From Agromyces kandeliae (GTDB lineage: Bacteria > Actinomycetota > Actinomycetes > Actinomycetales > Microbacteriaceae): 64,000 nucleotides of DNA. The notes beneath the pieces were generated by a model. It had not been told where the DNA came from. It was given only the letters and a program-made list of their open reading frames with translations, and did not search any database. The DNA lies in the NCBI RefSeq assembly GCF_009674665.1, contig NZ_WKJD01000012.1, positions 372,001-436,000 of the forward strand, written 5' to 3'. Shown one piece after another: positions 50,125 to 59,549 of this stretch. Made by a program: the position numbers and the translations under genes. The number at the start of each line of letters is the position of its first letter. Within the stretch, counting starts at the first letter, position 1.

Positions 50125-51660
50125 TCAGTCGACCGGAGTGAACCCCTTCGCGACGTCGATGATCAGGCGCGCGCCGTAGCCCGTCGCGCCCTTCGAGCGC
50201 CAGGCGTCGTCGCTCTCGGCGCTCATGGTCCCGGCGATGTCGAGGTGCGCCCACGGAGTGTCGCCGACGAACTCGGCGAGGAACAGCGCGGCCGTGGTGG
50301 CTCCGGCGTTCGTGCCGCCGATGTTCGCGATGTCGGCGACGTCGGAGTCCATGAGCTTGCGGTACTTGCGCACGAGGGGGAACTGCCACGTGGCCTCCGC
50401 GGTCGCGTCGCCCGCCTCGACCAGGCGGTCGACCAGCGGCTGGCTCGTGCCGAGCACGACCGAGTGCGTCTCACCGAGCGCGCGGAGCGCGCTGCCCGTG
50501 AGGGTCGCGATGTCGACGATCGCGTCGACGCCCTCCTCGGTCGCGAGGACGAGGCCGTCCATCATGACGAGCCGACCCTCGGCGTCGGTGTTCTTCACCT
50601 CGACGGTCGTCCCGCCCCTGGCGGTGAGGACGTCGCCGAGCTTGTAGGCGGACCCCGACGGCATGTTGTCGGTGCACATCAGCCAGCCCGTCACGCGCGC
50701 GGTGGCGCCGAGGTCGCGGAGCGCCGTGAAGGCGCCCAGCACCGCCGCGGCGCCGCCCATGTCCATCTTCATGAGCAGGTGCATCGGGTCGCTCGGCTTG
50801 AGGCTGATGCCGCCCGAGTCGTACATGATGCCCTTGCCCACGAGTCCGAGGTGCCCCGTCGCGTTCCCCTCGGGCAGGAAGTTCAGGACGATCATGCGCG
50901 GCTCCTCCGCGCTCGCCGCGTTGACGCCGAGGATGCCGCCGCAGCCGAGTTCGATGAGCTGCTCGCGGTCGAACACCTCGACGTCGAACCCGAAGCGTCC
51001 GCCCAGCAGCTCGGCGACCTCGCCGAGGTCGGTGGCCGTGAGGTGGCTGGGCGGCGTATTGGCCAGGTCGCGTGCGATCGCCGTCGCGCGGGCCGTGACG
51101 ACGCCCTCGGCGATGCCGGCGGATGCCGCCTCCGCGTCCACGCCGTCCAGACGGAGCTCCAGGCGCTCGAGTGCGGGCTCGCGCGCCTCGGCCTTGAGCG
51201 CGTCGTAGCGGTACCGGCCGAGCAGCACGCCCTCGGTGAGCGCGCGCGCCGCGGCCGCGGCATCCGTCGACCCGATCGAGGGCACGCGCAGCCCGACCGT
51301 CGTCGCCTTCTTGACGGCCCGGACGAAGGCCGCGCCTGCGTCGCGGAGCACGGCATCCGTCGCCTCGGGCTCGGGGCCGCCGCCGACGACGATGATCAGG
51401 CTGTGGCCGGGCTGCGGAAGCATCAGGGTCTGCCCGGCCTTCGCCTCGAACCCGGCCCGGCCGAGCGCGTCGCGGTCGAGGCCGATGCCCTCGGGCAGAT
51501 CGCCCTCGTCGAAGACGAGGACGCCGATCACGTCGAGTTCGGCGCCGCCCGTGCCGCCGCCGAACTCGTCGACCGCCGACACCCGCACGGCGTCGTAGGC
51601 CTCCAGCGACGGGACGGGCGAGAAGCCCTCGGAGATGAGCTTGACCGGGTTCCGCGTCAT
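50125..51660 (-). CDS. pepA: Leucyl aminopeptidase (M17)
   Basis: 511 residues, normal M17 length. Catalytic metal-binding motifs LVGKGIMYDSGGIS, KMDMGGAAAVLG and NTDAEGRLVMMDGL are all intact; the N-terminal macro-like domain (1-170) is weakly conserved as usual. Hexameric two-metal enzyme removing N-terminal residues from peptides. The ATG at 51660 has GGAGGGATC upstream. Confidence 0.94.
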   Translation of the reverse strand: MTRNPVKLISEGFSPVPSLEAYDAVRVSAVDEFGGGTGGAELDVIGVLVFDEGDLPEGIGLDRDALGRAGFEAKAGQTLMLPQPGHSLIIVVGGGPEPEATDAVLRDAGAAFVRAVKKATTVGLRVPSIGSTDAAAAARALTEGVLLGRYRYDALKAEAREPALERLELRLDGVDAEAASAGIAEGVVTARATAIARDLANTPPSHLTATDLGEVAELLGGRFGFDVEVFDREQLIELGCGGILGVNAASAEEPRMIVLNFLPEGNATGHLGLVGKGIMYDSGGISLKPSDPMHLLMKMDMGGAAAVLGAFTALRDLGATARVTGWLMCTDNMPSGSAYKLGDVLTARGGTTVEVKNTDAEGRLVMMDGLVLATEEGVDAIVDIATLTGSALRALGETHSVVLGTSQPLVDRLVEAGDATAEATWQFPLVRKYRKLMDSDVADIANIGGTNAGATTAALFLAEFVGDTPWAHLDIAGTMSAESDDAWRSKGATGYGARLIIDVAKGFTPVD

Positions 51661-51811
51661 GATGATCCCTCCACAGGTTCGGGACCGACAGTATCGGCGG
51701 CGGGCCCGGCTCGGAAGGGATCGCGACGATAGACTCGGGGCGTACCCACGACCGCGACGTCCGGGCGGCGGTCGCCGCCCCCGGCGGTCGACGACGGCGA
51801 CAGGCGGTGCG

Positions 51812-52339
51812 GTGGAGATCTTCGAGGGCTGGCCCCTTCCGGCGGCGATCGCCGTGCTGTTCCTGATCGTGCTGCTGCGCGCGGGCGGCACCTACGCCCT
51901 CGGTCGGGGCTCGCGCGCGGGGGTCAAGCGCCTGATCGAACGGCGCGGGCGGATGGCGCCGCAGCTCGCTCGCGCCGAGGCCGTGATCGAGCGGTTCGGG
52001 GCCCCGGTCGTGGCCCTGTCGTTCCTCACCGTCGGCTTCCAGACCGCGGTGAACCTCGCCGCCGGCGTGCTGCGGATGCCGCTCGTCAAGTACCTCCCCG
52101 CGCTCGTCGTCGGCGGGGCGATGTGGGCGACGCTCTACGGGGTCCTCGGGCTCGCGACGGTCAACGCGATCATCCAGGCCGCGCAGCGCGACCCGGTCGC
52201 AGCGCTCCTCAGCGTGTTCGCGGTCGCCGCGCTCCTCGTCCTGATCGAGCTCGCGACGCGGAAGGCGCGCGCCATCTCCGCTCGGCACGCCGACGCGGTC
52301 GAGCCGATCCTGCCCGACGACGCCGGCCGGGCGGAGTAG
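51812..52339 (+). CDS. VTT/DedA-type membrane protein
   Basis: 175 residues. Four hydrophobic segments with the central GTYALGRGSRAGVKRLIERRG and VALSFLTVGFQTAVNLAAGVLRMPLVKYLPALVVGGAMWATLYG pattern of SNARE-associated/DedA proteins. Function in the membrane (lipid or proton transport) is only family inference. GTG at 51812; a TAGACT promoter-like box lies at about 51732. It stops 3 bases from the convergent Tat-protein gene. Confidence 0.8.
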   Translation: MEIFEGWPLPAAIAVLFLIVLLRAGGTYALGRGSRAGVKRLIERRGRMAPQLARAEAVIERFGAPVVALSFLTVGFQTAVNLAAGVLRMPLVKYLPALVVGGAMWATLYGVLGLATVNAIIQAAQRDPVAALLSVFAVAALLVLIELATRKARAISARHADAVEPILPDDAGRAE

Positions 52340-52342
52340 CGG

Positions 52343-52855
52343 TCAGCCCGCCGAGCACTGGTTGTAGTTCTGGCTGTTCCCGTCGCGGCGCTTCGTGACG
52401 AAACCGACGTTGTCGCCGTCGACGATAACCCCGGTGATGGCGGTGACGGTGGCGGTCACCGTGCCCGTCTGGTCCTTGCCGAGGCTGAAGGTGATCGTGA
52501 ACTGCCCCGTGAACGTCGCCCCTGTGCCCGTGACGAGGTACGTCGTGCCGTTCTGGCTGGTCGGTACGAAGTTCGGGCTCGCCGTGAAGCCGCCCTGCCC
52601 CGAGTGGGAGAGCACGATCTGCACCTGCGACCCGGCCGGAAGGTCCGGCAGGGTGACGTCGATCCTGCCGGTCGCGCCGCTTCCGGCACAGCTGCCCACC
52701 ACCGAGGCCAGTGTCGTTCCGCCGCTCGCGGCATAGGCCGGAGCCGGTGCCGCGATGAGGATGGCGGGCACGCTCCAGGCGGCCGCCTTCGTCACGGTTC
52801 GGCGGCTGATGCCGGGCGCACCGCCGGTCGTCGTCTGGGTGTCCAGGTCTTCCAC
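52343..52855 (-). CDS. Tat-exported beta-rich protein, unknown role
   Basis: 170 residues. Twin-arginine signal ISRRTVTKAAAW (RR at 18-19), hydrophobic stretch, and an AYA-A cleavage site near 42/43. The mature part is Thr/Gly/Val-rich, reading as beta strands (VQIVLSHSGQGGFTAS, FTITFSLGKDQTGTVTATVTAI), with two cysteines near its ends (SCAG, NQCSAG) that may form a disulfide. GTG at 52855 after GTGGGGGACG; TAGACT lies upstream. It directly follows the sigma-fusion gene on the same strand. Confidence 0.7.
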   Translation of the reverse strand: MEDLDTQTTTGGAPGISRRTVTKAAAWSVPAILIAAPAPAYAASGGTTLASVVGSCAGSGATGRIDVTLPDLPAGSQVQIVLSHSGQGGFTASPNFVPTSQNGTTYLVTGTGATFTGQFTITFSLGKDQTGTVTATVTAITGVIVDGDNVGFVTKRRDGNSQNYNQCSAG

Positions 52856-52943
52856 GTTCGTCCCCCACTCGTCGTGACACGCGAAGTGGGAGTCTAGCCT
52901 CCGGAAGGGACCTCGGGGGAAGGGGTTGCACTGCCCGGCTTGC

Positions 52944-54686
52944 TCAGTCCTGCGTTCCGGCACCTCGTCCCGGGCCGGAGACGCCGGACGACTTCGCGCT
53001 CGTGCCGCCGGTCGATCCGGATCCGCCCGCCGTCACCGAGGTCGAGCTGTATCCGATCGTCAGGCCGTTGACAGAGCCGCGTACGGCGAAGTTCGCGGTG
53101 CCCGTGCCGTCCAGGACGCCCTGGATCAGGACGCTCCCGTCATCGAAGATGGTGAATTCCGCACCCGCTGGGCCGGTGACGGTGAGCGGCCGCCAGCCGG
53201 CGTCTCCAGGCTCGCCGACCGTGAACGACAGTCCGGCGGAGGGCTTGGCGGGGTCGGCGATCGGGGTGCTCACGCCGTCCCCGGGCGGCGGCGCCGGCGG
53301 GCTCCCCGGTTCCGGCTGGGGCGGGGTTGATGGGTCCCCGCCGGTCGTCGGGTCGTCGACGCTCGGGGCCGCCGCGCCGTCCGGCGACGAGGAACCGTCG
53401 GGCGCCGCGGCGTCCGGTGAGGCGTCGGTCGGCGGGGTCGTCGCTCCGCCGCCGTCCGGCGTCGGGCGCGGTTCGGCAGGGAGGTCCGTCGAGACGATCT
53501 CGGGGGGAGCCACGCCGGGCGGTGCCGCCGAGATGTCGGCCGCACCGCCATCGGCGCCGACGGCGGAGTCGAGCGAGCCGAGACCCGGCGTCCCACCGGA
53601 GATCGCGGCGACCACCACGACCGCCGCAGCTGCCGCCGCCAGCGTCGCCGACGTGGCGAGGAGGGCGCTGCGCGGCACGCGCGCGACGGAACGGGCGAGC
53701 TGTGCGACGCCGGTCCCGAATCCGCTCGACGCGGCACTCGCGGGTGATGCGCCGGACGTCGCGGCGGCCGTGGTTCCGGCGATCGCCCCCGCGGTCATCG
53801 CGGCGAGAACGGTGCGGCGGTCCTCGAGCGCCGGGATCGGCGCCACCACGGCCGCCGACGAGCCCGCGCGCGTCGCCTCGAGGAACGCGACGCCCGAGGC
53901 GCCGCCGAGCACGAGGAGCGGGACGAGCCCGACCAGCCGGTGGGCGAGCTCCGCCGCGGGCAGCGCCGCGGCGCGGCATCCGTCGCAGGTCCCGACGTGC
54001 GCCCGGACCCGACCCGGAATCCGCCGACCCGGAGCACCCGGGGCGCCGAGTTCCGCGAGCGCGCCGTCGCAGTCGCCGCCGGCGGGGACTGCGGCAGCGC
54101 GCTGTCGGATCCAGGCGTCGCGGATGCCCGCGTGGGTGGTGGCGACGAGCGCCTCCGTCTCGGCGGGCGTCAGCGCGAGTTCGGCGGCGAGTTCGACCGG
54201 CGGGAGCCCGTCGATCTCGGTGAGCCACAGCGCCTCCTGCGCAGCCGTGCCGAGCGACGTGAAGGCGACCGCGACGGCCTCGCCGTCGTCGAGGCCGGCC
54301 GGGAGGTCTGCCGCGTACCACTCCGCCGGAGCCACCAGCGCGGGCACGTGATCGAGGGTCGTCCCGCCCCGGCCGTCGGCGGCGGCGGCGGCCTCGCGCA
54401 CCGCCGCGAGGACGTGCGGTCGCATCGCGCCGACGGGCGCGGCGGGGGCCAGGATCCAGGCGGAGAAGCGCGCCGCCGCGGCCTCGACGACGAACTCGAC
54501 GTCGGCCGAACCCGGCGTCGCGCCGGCGGCGGCCGCCGCCGCAGGCTCGTGCCGATGCCAGAGCCGCGTCACCGCGAAGCCGTCGCCCGCTCTCGCCGAC
54601 GCGATCAACCGGTCGTCGGTGGGGGTGGCGACGACGGGAAGCGCGAGTGGCGAGGTGGCCGGATGACCGCCGGCGGCATCGGGCAC
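52944..54686 (-). CDS. Sigma-70-like protein fused to a zinc-finger anti-sigma membrane module
   Basis: 580 residues. Residues 22-95 resemble ECF sigma region 2 (TPTDDRLIASARAGDGFAVTRLWHRHEPAAAAAA), 130-185 region 4 (LGTAAQEALWLTEIDGLPPVELAAELALTPAE). A ZAS zinc finger HVGTCDGC (HxxxCxxC) is at 226-236. Hydrophobic helices lie near 250-270 and 335-360, followed by a Pro/Ser/Asp-rich linker (365-490) and a small beta domain to the end. This suggests a sigma factor kept at the membrane by its own anti-sigma part. GTG at 54686 with GAGAGGAG upstream. The downstream Tat protein is a likely target. Confidence 0.78.
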   Translation of the reverse strand: MPDAAGGHPATSPLALPVVATPTDDRLIASARAGDGFAVTRLWHRHEPAAAAAAGATPGSADVEFVVEAAAARFSAWILAPAAPVGAMRPHVLAAVREAAAAADGRGGTTLDHVPALVAPAEWYAADLPAGLDDGEAVAVAFTSLGTAAQEALWLTEIDGLPPVELAAELALTPAETEALVATTHAGIRDAWIRQRAAAVPAGGDCDGALAELGAPGAPGRRIPGRVRAHVGTCDGCRAAALPAAELAHRLVGLVPLLVLGGASGVAFLEATRAGSSAAVVAPIPALEDRRTVLAAMTAGAIAGTTAAATSGASPASAASSGFGTGVAQLARSVARVPRSALLATSATLAAAAAAVVVVAAISGGTPGLGSLDSAVGADGGAADISAAPPGVAPPEIVSTDLPAEPRPTPDGGGATTPPTDASPDAAAPDGSSSPDGAAAPSVDDPTTGGDPSTPPQPEPGSPPAPPPGDGVSTPIADPAKPSAGLSFTVGEPGDAGWRPLTVTGPAGAEFTIFDDGSVLIQGVLDGTGTANFAVRGSVNGLTIGYSSTSVTAGGSGSTGGTSAKSSGVSGPGRGAGTQD

Positions 54687-54918
54687 TGCCACTCCTCTCG
54701 TCGCACCGTTCGCGCGGGTCGGCGCGCGGCGTCCGACGCGGGTCTCGTGGTGCGCGCCGGGGGACTCGGCTCGCTTCCGGCGTGGCATGGTGCCGAGATC
54801 GGAGTTCTCTGGGGCGGAGCGCCGATCGGGGGTGCGCACCGTGCCGATGTCGCCATCAGCGGTTGGGGCGAGTCTACGACCCCGCCCCGGCACGCACGCA
54901 AGACCCCAGTTCGGCCGG

Positions 54919-55842
54919 TCAGCTCCCGAGCTCAGGAGACGGCGACCCGGTGCGGAGCAGCGCGCCCTCGTGGCGGACGGTTGCGGCGGCGATCGTCATC
55001 GCCTCGTCGAGTGCCGCCTGCCAGGCCTCCCGATCGGCCGGCATCCCGTCTCGGGCGACGTGGTGGACGATCGCCGCGAGCGTCGCATCCCCTGCACCCA
55101 TCGTGTCGACGACCCGACCCGGAAGGTCCACGATGTCGACGTGGACGTCGATGTCGTCGTGGTGGACGTCGGCTCCCCGTCGACCGGCCGTGGCGAGCAC
55201 CGCCGGTCGTCCGGGTCCTCCCGAGCGGAGCCGTTGCACGAATGCCTCGAGGGACTCGCGTGCGAGCAGCTCCGCGTCCTCGTCGCCGGCCTTGACGAGC
55301 AGCGACCGCGAGGCGACGTGCTCGAAGGCGGCGAGGAACGCCTCGCGGTCGTGGAGCATGCCCGCGCGCGGGTTGCCGTCGACGACGAGCCGCTGCTCGG
55401 GATCGTGCACTGCGTCGAGCAGCGCGTCGACCTGCTCGGCGTCGTCGAACGGATAGCAGCTCACGACGACGAGGTCGGCGTCGCCGAGCGCCTCGCGCGT
55501 CGCGGCGTCGAACGAGAGTCGACGGTGCTGCGCGGCATCGTTGAACACGTAGCGCGGTTCGCCGCCCTCGCTGCGGTCGGAGACCGCGCGGGACGTGCCG
55601 AGCGCCGAGGGGCTCTCGACGAGGCGCACTCCGAAGTCGGCCAGGAAGGCCCGGATCCGCGAGGCGGGTTCGTCGTCGCCGAGCATCGCCACGAGCGTGA
55701 CCTGCTCGCCCAGGAGTGCGAGACCGACCGCGACGTTGAGGGCGGCGCCGCCGACGAACTCGCGCGAACCAGAGGGATCCCGCAGCTCGTCGATCAGGGC
55801 GTCGCCGACGACCGTGATCCGTGCGGCGTCCGGCTGCGTCAT
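54919..55842 (-). CDS. PfkB-family sugar kinase
   Basis: 307 residues. VVGDALIDELRD and FVGGAALNVAVGLALLG at the N-terminus, and DTMGAGDATLAAIVHHV with the catalytic Asp at the C-terminus. Resembles fructokinase/ribokinase-type enzymes; the substrate is unknown. ATG at 55842 after GGGGAGGTC; the long upstream frame is not used. Divergent from a TetR gene, with a palindrome in the 142-base gap. Confidence 0.87.
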   Translation of the reverse strand: MTQPDAARITVVGDALIDELRDPSGSREFVGGAALNVAVGLALLGEQVTLVAMLGDDEPASRIRAFLADFGVRLVESPSALGTSRAVSDRSEGGEPRYVFNDAAQHRRLSFDAATREALGDADLVVVSCYPFDDAEQVDALLDAVHDPEQRLVVDGNPRAGMLHDREAFLAAFEHVASRSLLVKAGDEDAELLARESLEAFVQRLRSGGPGRPAVLATAGRRGADVHHDDIDVHVDIVDLPGRVVDTMGAGDATLAAIVHHVARDGMPADREAWQAALDEAMTIAAATVRHEGALLRTGSPSPELGS

Positions 55843-55946
55843 GCGCTCGACCTCCCCGTCCTGCGCCGAGGCACGCGTCGCCCGGCCGCTCGTCTCCAGC
55901 GTGGCACGCGTTCGCGTTCGCGTCCACGCGGCGAGGGTCGGTCGCA

Positions 55947-55960
55947 ACACTGTACGGTGT
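55947..55960. promoter_or_regulatory. TetR operator over a TACGGT -10 box
   Basis: ACACTGTACGGTGT is a near-perfect 14-bp palindrome (one mismatched pair). The TACGGT within it (55953-55958) is a plausible -10 for the tetR gene at 55985, so repressor binding would be autoregulatory. Confidence 0.55.
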
Positions 55961-55984
55961 GTCGAGTCCCCTACGGAAGGCCCC

Positions 55985-56662
55985 ATGAGACCCGGACCCA
56001 GACGCAGCCTCACGCACGCGGAGATCCTCGACGCCGCATTCGAGCTGCTCGAGACGAAGGGCTTCGACGCGGTCTCGGTCCGCGGCGTCGCCGGCGTGCT
56101 CGGGCTCACGCCGACGGCGATGTACACGTACTACCCGAACAAGGGGGCGCTGCTCGCGGGCATGGTCGAGCAACTGCTCGGCAGGCTCGACACGAGCCAG
56201 GCGGATGTCCCGGCCGCGCCGCCCGCCCGCGCCCGCGTCGTCGCGCTGGCCGAGGGGCTGCGCTCGGTCCTCGTCGAACGGCCCGGCGCGGTGGGACTGC
56301 TCCTCGCGACCCCGCTCGACGGGCCCAACGCGCGGCGCCTCGACGAGCGCCTGCTCGCGACGTTCGCCGATGCCGGACTCGACCCCGTCGAGGCGGGCCG
56401 CGCGACGCACGCCGTGCGCGTGCACGTGCTCGGCGCGGTGGCGTTCGACGCCGCCGACGTGGCTGGCGCGGGCGAGGCGTCCGCGCCCGTCGTCACGACG
56501 CCGGCGACCGCGGCATCCGCGACGCTCTGGGACGACGCCGAGGCGTTCCCGCTCGGCGATCGGACGCGCGCGCTCGCGGACGACCCCGCCTCGCGGTTCG
56601 CCTGGGGCATCGAGCGCCTGCTCGACGGGCTGCTCGCGACCACGGCACCCGGTCGCGGCTGA
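55985..56662 (+). CDS. TetR-family regulator
   Basis: 225 residues. N-terminal HTH (HAEILDAAFELLETKGFDAVSVRGVAGVLGLTPTAMYTYYPNKGALLAGMVE). The C-terminal domain reads like a TetR_C (tetracycline-repressor-like) ligand domain. It is divergent from the PfkB kinase and probably controls it and itself through the palindrome at 55947. ATG with GGAAGG upstream. Confidence 0.87.
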   Translation: MRPGPRRSLTHAEILDAAFELLETKGFDAVSVRGVAGVLGLTPTAMYTYYPNKGALLAGMVEQLLGRLDTSQADVPAAPPARARVVALAEGLRSVLVERPGAVGLLLATPLDGPNARRLDERLLATFADAGLDPVEAGRATHAVRVHVLGAVAFDAADVAGAGEASAPVVTTPATAASATLWDDAEAFPLGDRTRALADDPASRFAWGIERLLDGLLATTAPGRG

Positions 56663-56691
56663 GCCCGGCGCCGATTCACCCCGACACGCGA

Positions 56692-56725
56692 CGAGGCGCC
56701 GACCCCTCGTGGGGCCGGCGCCTCG
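56692..56725. terminator. Bidirectional terminator hairpin between tetR and the M6 protease
   Basis: CGAGGCGCCGACCCC and GGGGCCGGCGCCTCG pair over 15 positions with one mismatch around a TCGT loop, in the convergent gap. Strong stem, no T-run. Confidence 0.65.
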
Positions 56726-56744
56726 CCGGTTCAGGCTGTCTCGA

Positions 56745-59549
56745 TCAGCCCGCCGACGGCGGGGTGACCTCGATCAGCGCTGCGGTGTTGCCGGTCAGGG
56801 CCTTCTTCACCGTGATGACGGTGCCGAAGCCCACGCCGTCGTCGGCCGGGTTGCCCGTGCCGAACGGACCGATCCCGATGTCGAGGCCGAAGTACTCCGT
56901 CGCCGGCGTGCCGTCGAAGTGGTACAGCGGCACCGAGTACGGCGCGCTGCCCACCGACGGGACGACCACCGAGGCGTCGCGGTCGCGGTAGTACAGCGAA
57001 CCGGTCGGGCTCACGGCGAAGCCGGGGACCCAGCCCTGGTCGTCGGTGAAGGTGCTCACCGCGGGGAGGGCGGGGATCTCGGTGCAGTACTCCGTCTCGG
57101 GGTCGGCCAGCGTGAAGCACTCAGTGAAGGGGTGCGTCTCGGTCAGGCCGAACGCCGCGTTCGACGACTGCGCACGCGAGGGCATCACGTTCAGCGTCGT
57201 CGGGTCGGCGTCGGCCGCCGCGCCGGTGCGCTGCAGCGGGTCGAAGTGGCTGTCCACGATGAGCAGACCGCCCTTCGCACCGTAGCTCGGCAGGGCCGCC
57301 TCGTTCGAGATGATCTGGTTCGAGTTGCCGTACGTCGTGTCGCGGTACCAGACGAGGGCACCGGGCGCGTTGTAGGCGACCTTCTCGACCTTCCAGGCGC
57401 CGTCGCTGTAGACGGTGTTGTAGCCGTACTTCAGGCCCTCGTCGAAGCCGTCGAAGTTGCGCCACTCGACGAGGTAGTACTGCGCCTTGACCGAGGTGCC
57501 GGTGTCGATGCGCCAGCCGGGGCCGGTCGAGTCGACGAAGGTCGAGACCTCGTTCGTCCAGCCGTTGTCACCGGACTCGACGTCGTCGCTCCAGACCGTG
57601 GCGCCGTCGGCGACCAGCTCGAAGTCGTCGGCGAACCAGCCGCGGTCGAGGTAGGCCGCGTCCGTGGCCTGGCGGAGCCGCAGTTGCACCGAGGTGCCGG
57701 CGAACGGCGTGAGGTCCACGTAGTGGTGCTCCCAGCCGTCGGTGTGACCGGTGAGGCCGTACTTCTTGCCGCCGTAGTCGCCGAGGCGTCCCTCGGGGTC
57801 GCCGTAGGCGTCTCCGGTGCTGACCTCGGAGCCATCCTCGGCGTAGACCTTCTGCTCGTCCCAGGTGGCGCCGCCGTCGGTCGAGACCTCGATGAAGCCG
57901 AAGTCCCAGTCCTCCTCGATGACGTAGTCGTTCCACATCCAGAACTTCGCGTCGCCCGCGGCCGGAACGTCGACCGTGCGGGACAGGCGGATGTCGGCCC
58001 AGTCCTGGTCCGCGCCGGTGTACCACATGTTCTCGCCGCTGTGCGGGTCGGCGAGCGTGATCACCTTGTCGGGCAGGTTGACCTTGATGCCGTCCTGGGT
58101 GCCCTTCTTCGGGTTCGACGTCTGGCCGACCTTGATGGTCTGCATGTCGTCACCGGGGTTCACGACCTTGGGGTCCGCCCAGCCGAGCACCCACTTGTCC
58201 CAGAGGCCCATGTGGGTCGGCATCGACTGGAAGATCGGGCCCGAGTGCGAGCCCGACGACATCAGGTCCCAGAAGTCCACGTCGGAGCTGCCGGCGCCCG
58301 AGACGTCGTACAGGTCCGGCAGGCCGAGGTCGTGGCCGTACTCGTGCGCGAACACGCCGACGCCCGAGTCCTCGGGCTGCACGATGTAGTTCGAGAGCTT
58401 GAGGTCGGTGCCGGGGATGTCGGCGCCGCCGGGGACGGCCGACGAGTGCGCCCAGATGGCATAGGTGCCCTCTGCGCCGCCGCCGCCCGACTTGTCCTCG
58501 CCCGCGTGGACGAGCACGACGTGGTCGATCACGCCGTCCGGCTCGTTGTAGTTCCCGTCGCCGTCGCGGTCGCCCTGGTCCTCGACGTCGTAGTCGGCCC
58601 ACGGGAAGTCGGGCTGCGCCGCGGCGAGGGCCGCGACCGCGTCGATCGGCAGCGCGTTCGCGCCGAGCGGGTTGTCGGGGTGGCCCTGCATGCCCTGGTA
58701 GGCCCCGGCCTCGTATTCGCCGTCGTCGTTCAGGAAGCAGCGGGTGGCGCCGTACCAGCCCTCGGAGTGCGGCATCGTGACCCACGGCGTCGCCTCACCG
58801 GTCACGGTGTAGGCGCCGCGCGACATCTCCTCGTACATCGACTTCATCGTGTAGCCCGAGATGTCGATGCCCGGCTCGCCGTCGGGGCCGGTCAGGTCGG
58901 GGCGCACGCGCTCCGTGATGCCCTCATCGGTGAAGAGCATCTTGTCGAAGTGCTCGGGGGAGAAGTCCTCGACCCACATCGAGTTGTTGTCCTCGAGCGG
59001 GTAGTCGGCAGGGTTCGGGATGTTGTTGTGCAGCGGGCCGTTGACGACCTCGCCGGGCTTGCACGTCGACGCGCCCCAGTACTCGGGCACCCAGCTGTCG
59101 GTGAAGTCGTCGTTCGCCTCGTCGTTGAACTCGATGAGGATCGTCAGGAGCTTGGCCTCCTGCGTCGACTTCGCCTGCTTGAGCGCCTTCGGGCTCTTGC
59201 CGGTCTTGATCGACTTGGCCTCGAGCTTCGCCAGGCCGCGCGCGGCGACCGGGTTGCCCTGGGCGTACTTCTTGTCGATCGCCGCGGACTGCTCGGCCAC
59301 GGACCCGCTGATGGCGCCGCCCTTGGCGGCCGTGCCGTCGATGGCGACGTCGGTCGCCTCGTCGGTCTGGAACGCGGCCTCCGCCCGTGGTGCGGCGTAG
59401 TTCATGTAGTACTCGTCGGCACCGATGACGGGTGCCGGTGCGGCGGTCGCCGTGCTCGTTCCAACGGTCGCCAAACCGGCGGCCGCGAGTGCGAGCACGG
59501 GGATCGTCGCAACCACGCGACGACGCGCGCGGCTGGTCTTCCCTTGCAT
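56745..59549 (-). CDS. Secreted immune-inhibitor-A-type metalloprotease (M6)
   Basis: 934 residues. Sec signal RARRRVVATIPVLALAAAGLATV with cleavage around ATAAPA. The zinc motif HEYGHDLGLPDLYD (HExxHxxGxxD) is near residue 402. The C-terminal half reads as beta-sandwich domains with DDFELVADGATVWSDDVESGDNGW. InhA proteases degrade host or extracellular proteins; here a nutritional or predatory role is open. ATG at 59549 after GGAGGGAG. Convergent with tetR. Confidence 0.93.
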   Translation of the reverse strand: MQGKTSRARRRVVATIPVLALAAAGLATVGTSTATAAPAPVIGADEYYMNYAAPRAEAAFQTDEATDVAIDGTAAKGGAISGSVAEQSAAIDKKYAQGNPVAARGLAKLEAKSIKTGKSPKALKQAKSTQEAKLLTILIEFNDEANDDFTDSWVPEYWGASTCKPGEVVNGPLHNNIPNPADYPLEDNNSMWVEDFSPEHFDKMLFTDEGITERVRPDLTGPDGEPGIDISGYTMKSMYEEMSRGAYTVTGEATPWVTMPHSEGWYGATRCFLNDDGEYEAGAYQGMQGHPDNPLGANALPIDAVAALAAAQPDFPWADYDVEDQGDRDGDGNYNEPDGVIDHVVLVHAGEDKSGGGGAEGTYAIWAHSSAVPGGADIPGTDLKLSNYIVQPEDSGVGVFAHEYGHDLGLPDLYDVSGAGSSDVDFWDLMSSGSHSGPIFQSMPTHMGLWDKWVLGWADPKVVNPGDDMQTIKVGQTSNPKKGTQDGIKVNLPDKVITLADPHSGENMWYTGADQDWADIRLSRTVDVPAAGDAKFWMWNDYVIEEDWDFGFIEVSTDGGATWDEQKVYAEDGSEVSTGDAYGDPEGRLGDYGGKKYGLTGHTDGWEHHYVDLTPFAGTSVQLRLRQATDAAYLDRGWFADDFELVADGATVWSDDVESGDNGWTNEVSTFVDSTGPGWRIDTGTSVKAQYYLVEWRNFDGFDEGLKYGYNTVYSDGAWKVEKVAYNAPGALVWYRDTTYGNSNQIISNEAALPSYGAKGGLLIVDSHFDPLQRTGAAADADPTTLNVMPSRAQSSNAAFGLTETHPFTECFTLADPETEYCTEIPALPAVSTFTDDQGWVPGFAVSPTGSLYYRDRDASVVVPSVGSAPYSVPLYHFDGTPATEYFGLDIGIGPFGTGNPADDGVGFGTVITVKKALTGNTAALIEVTPPSAG

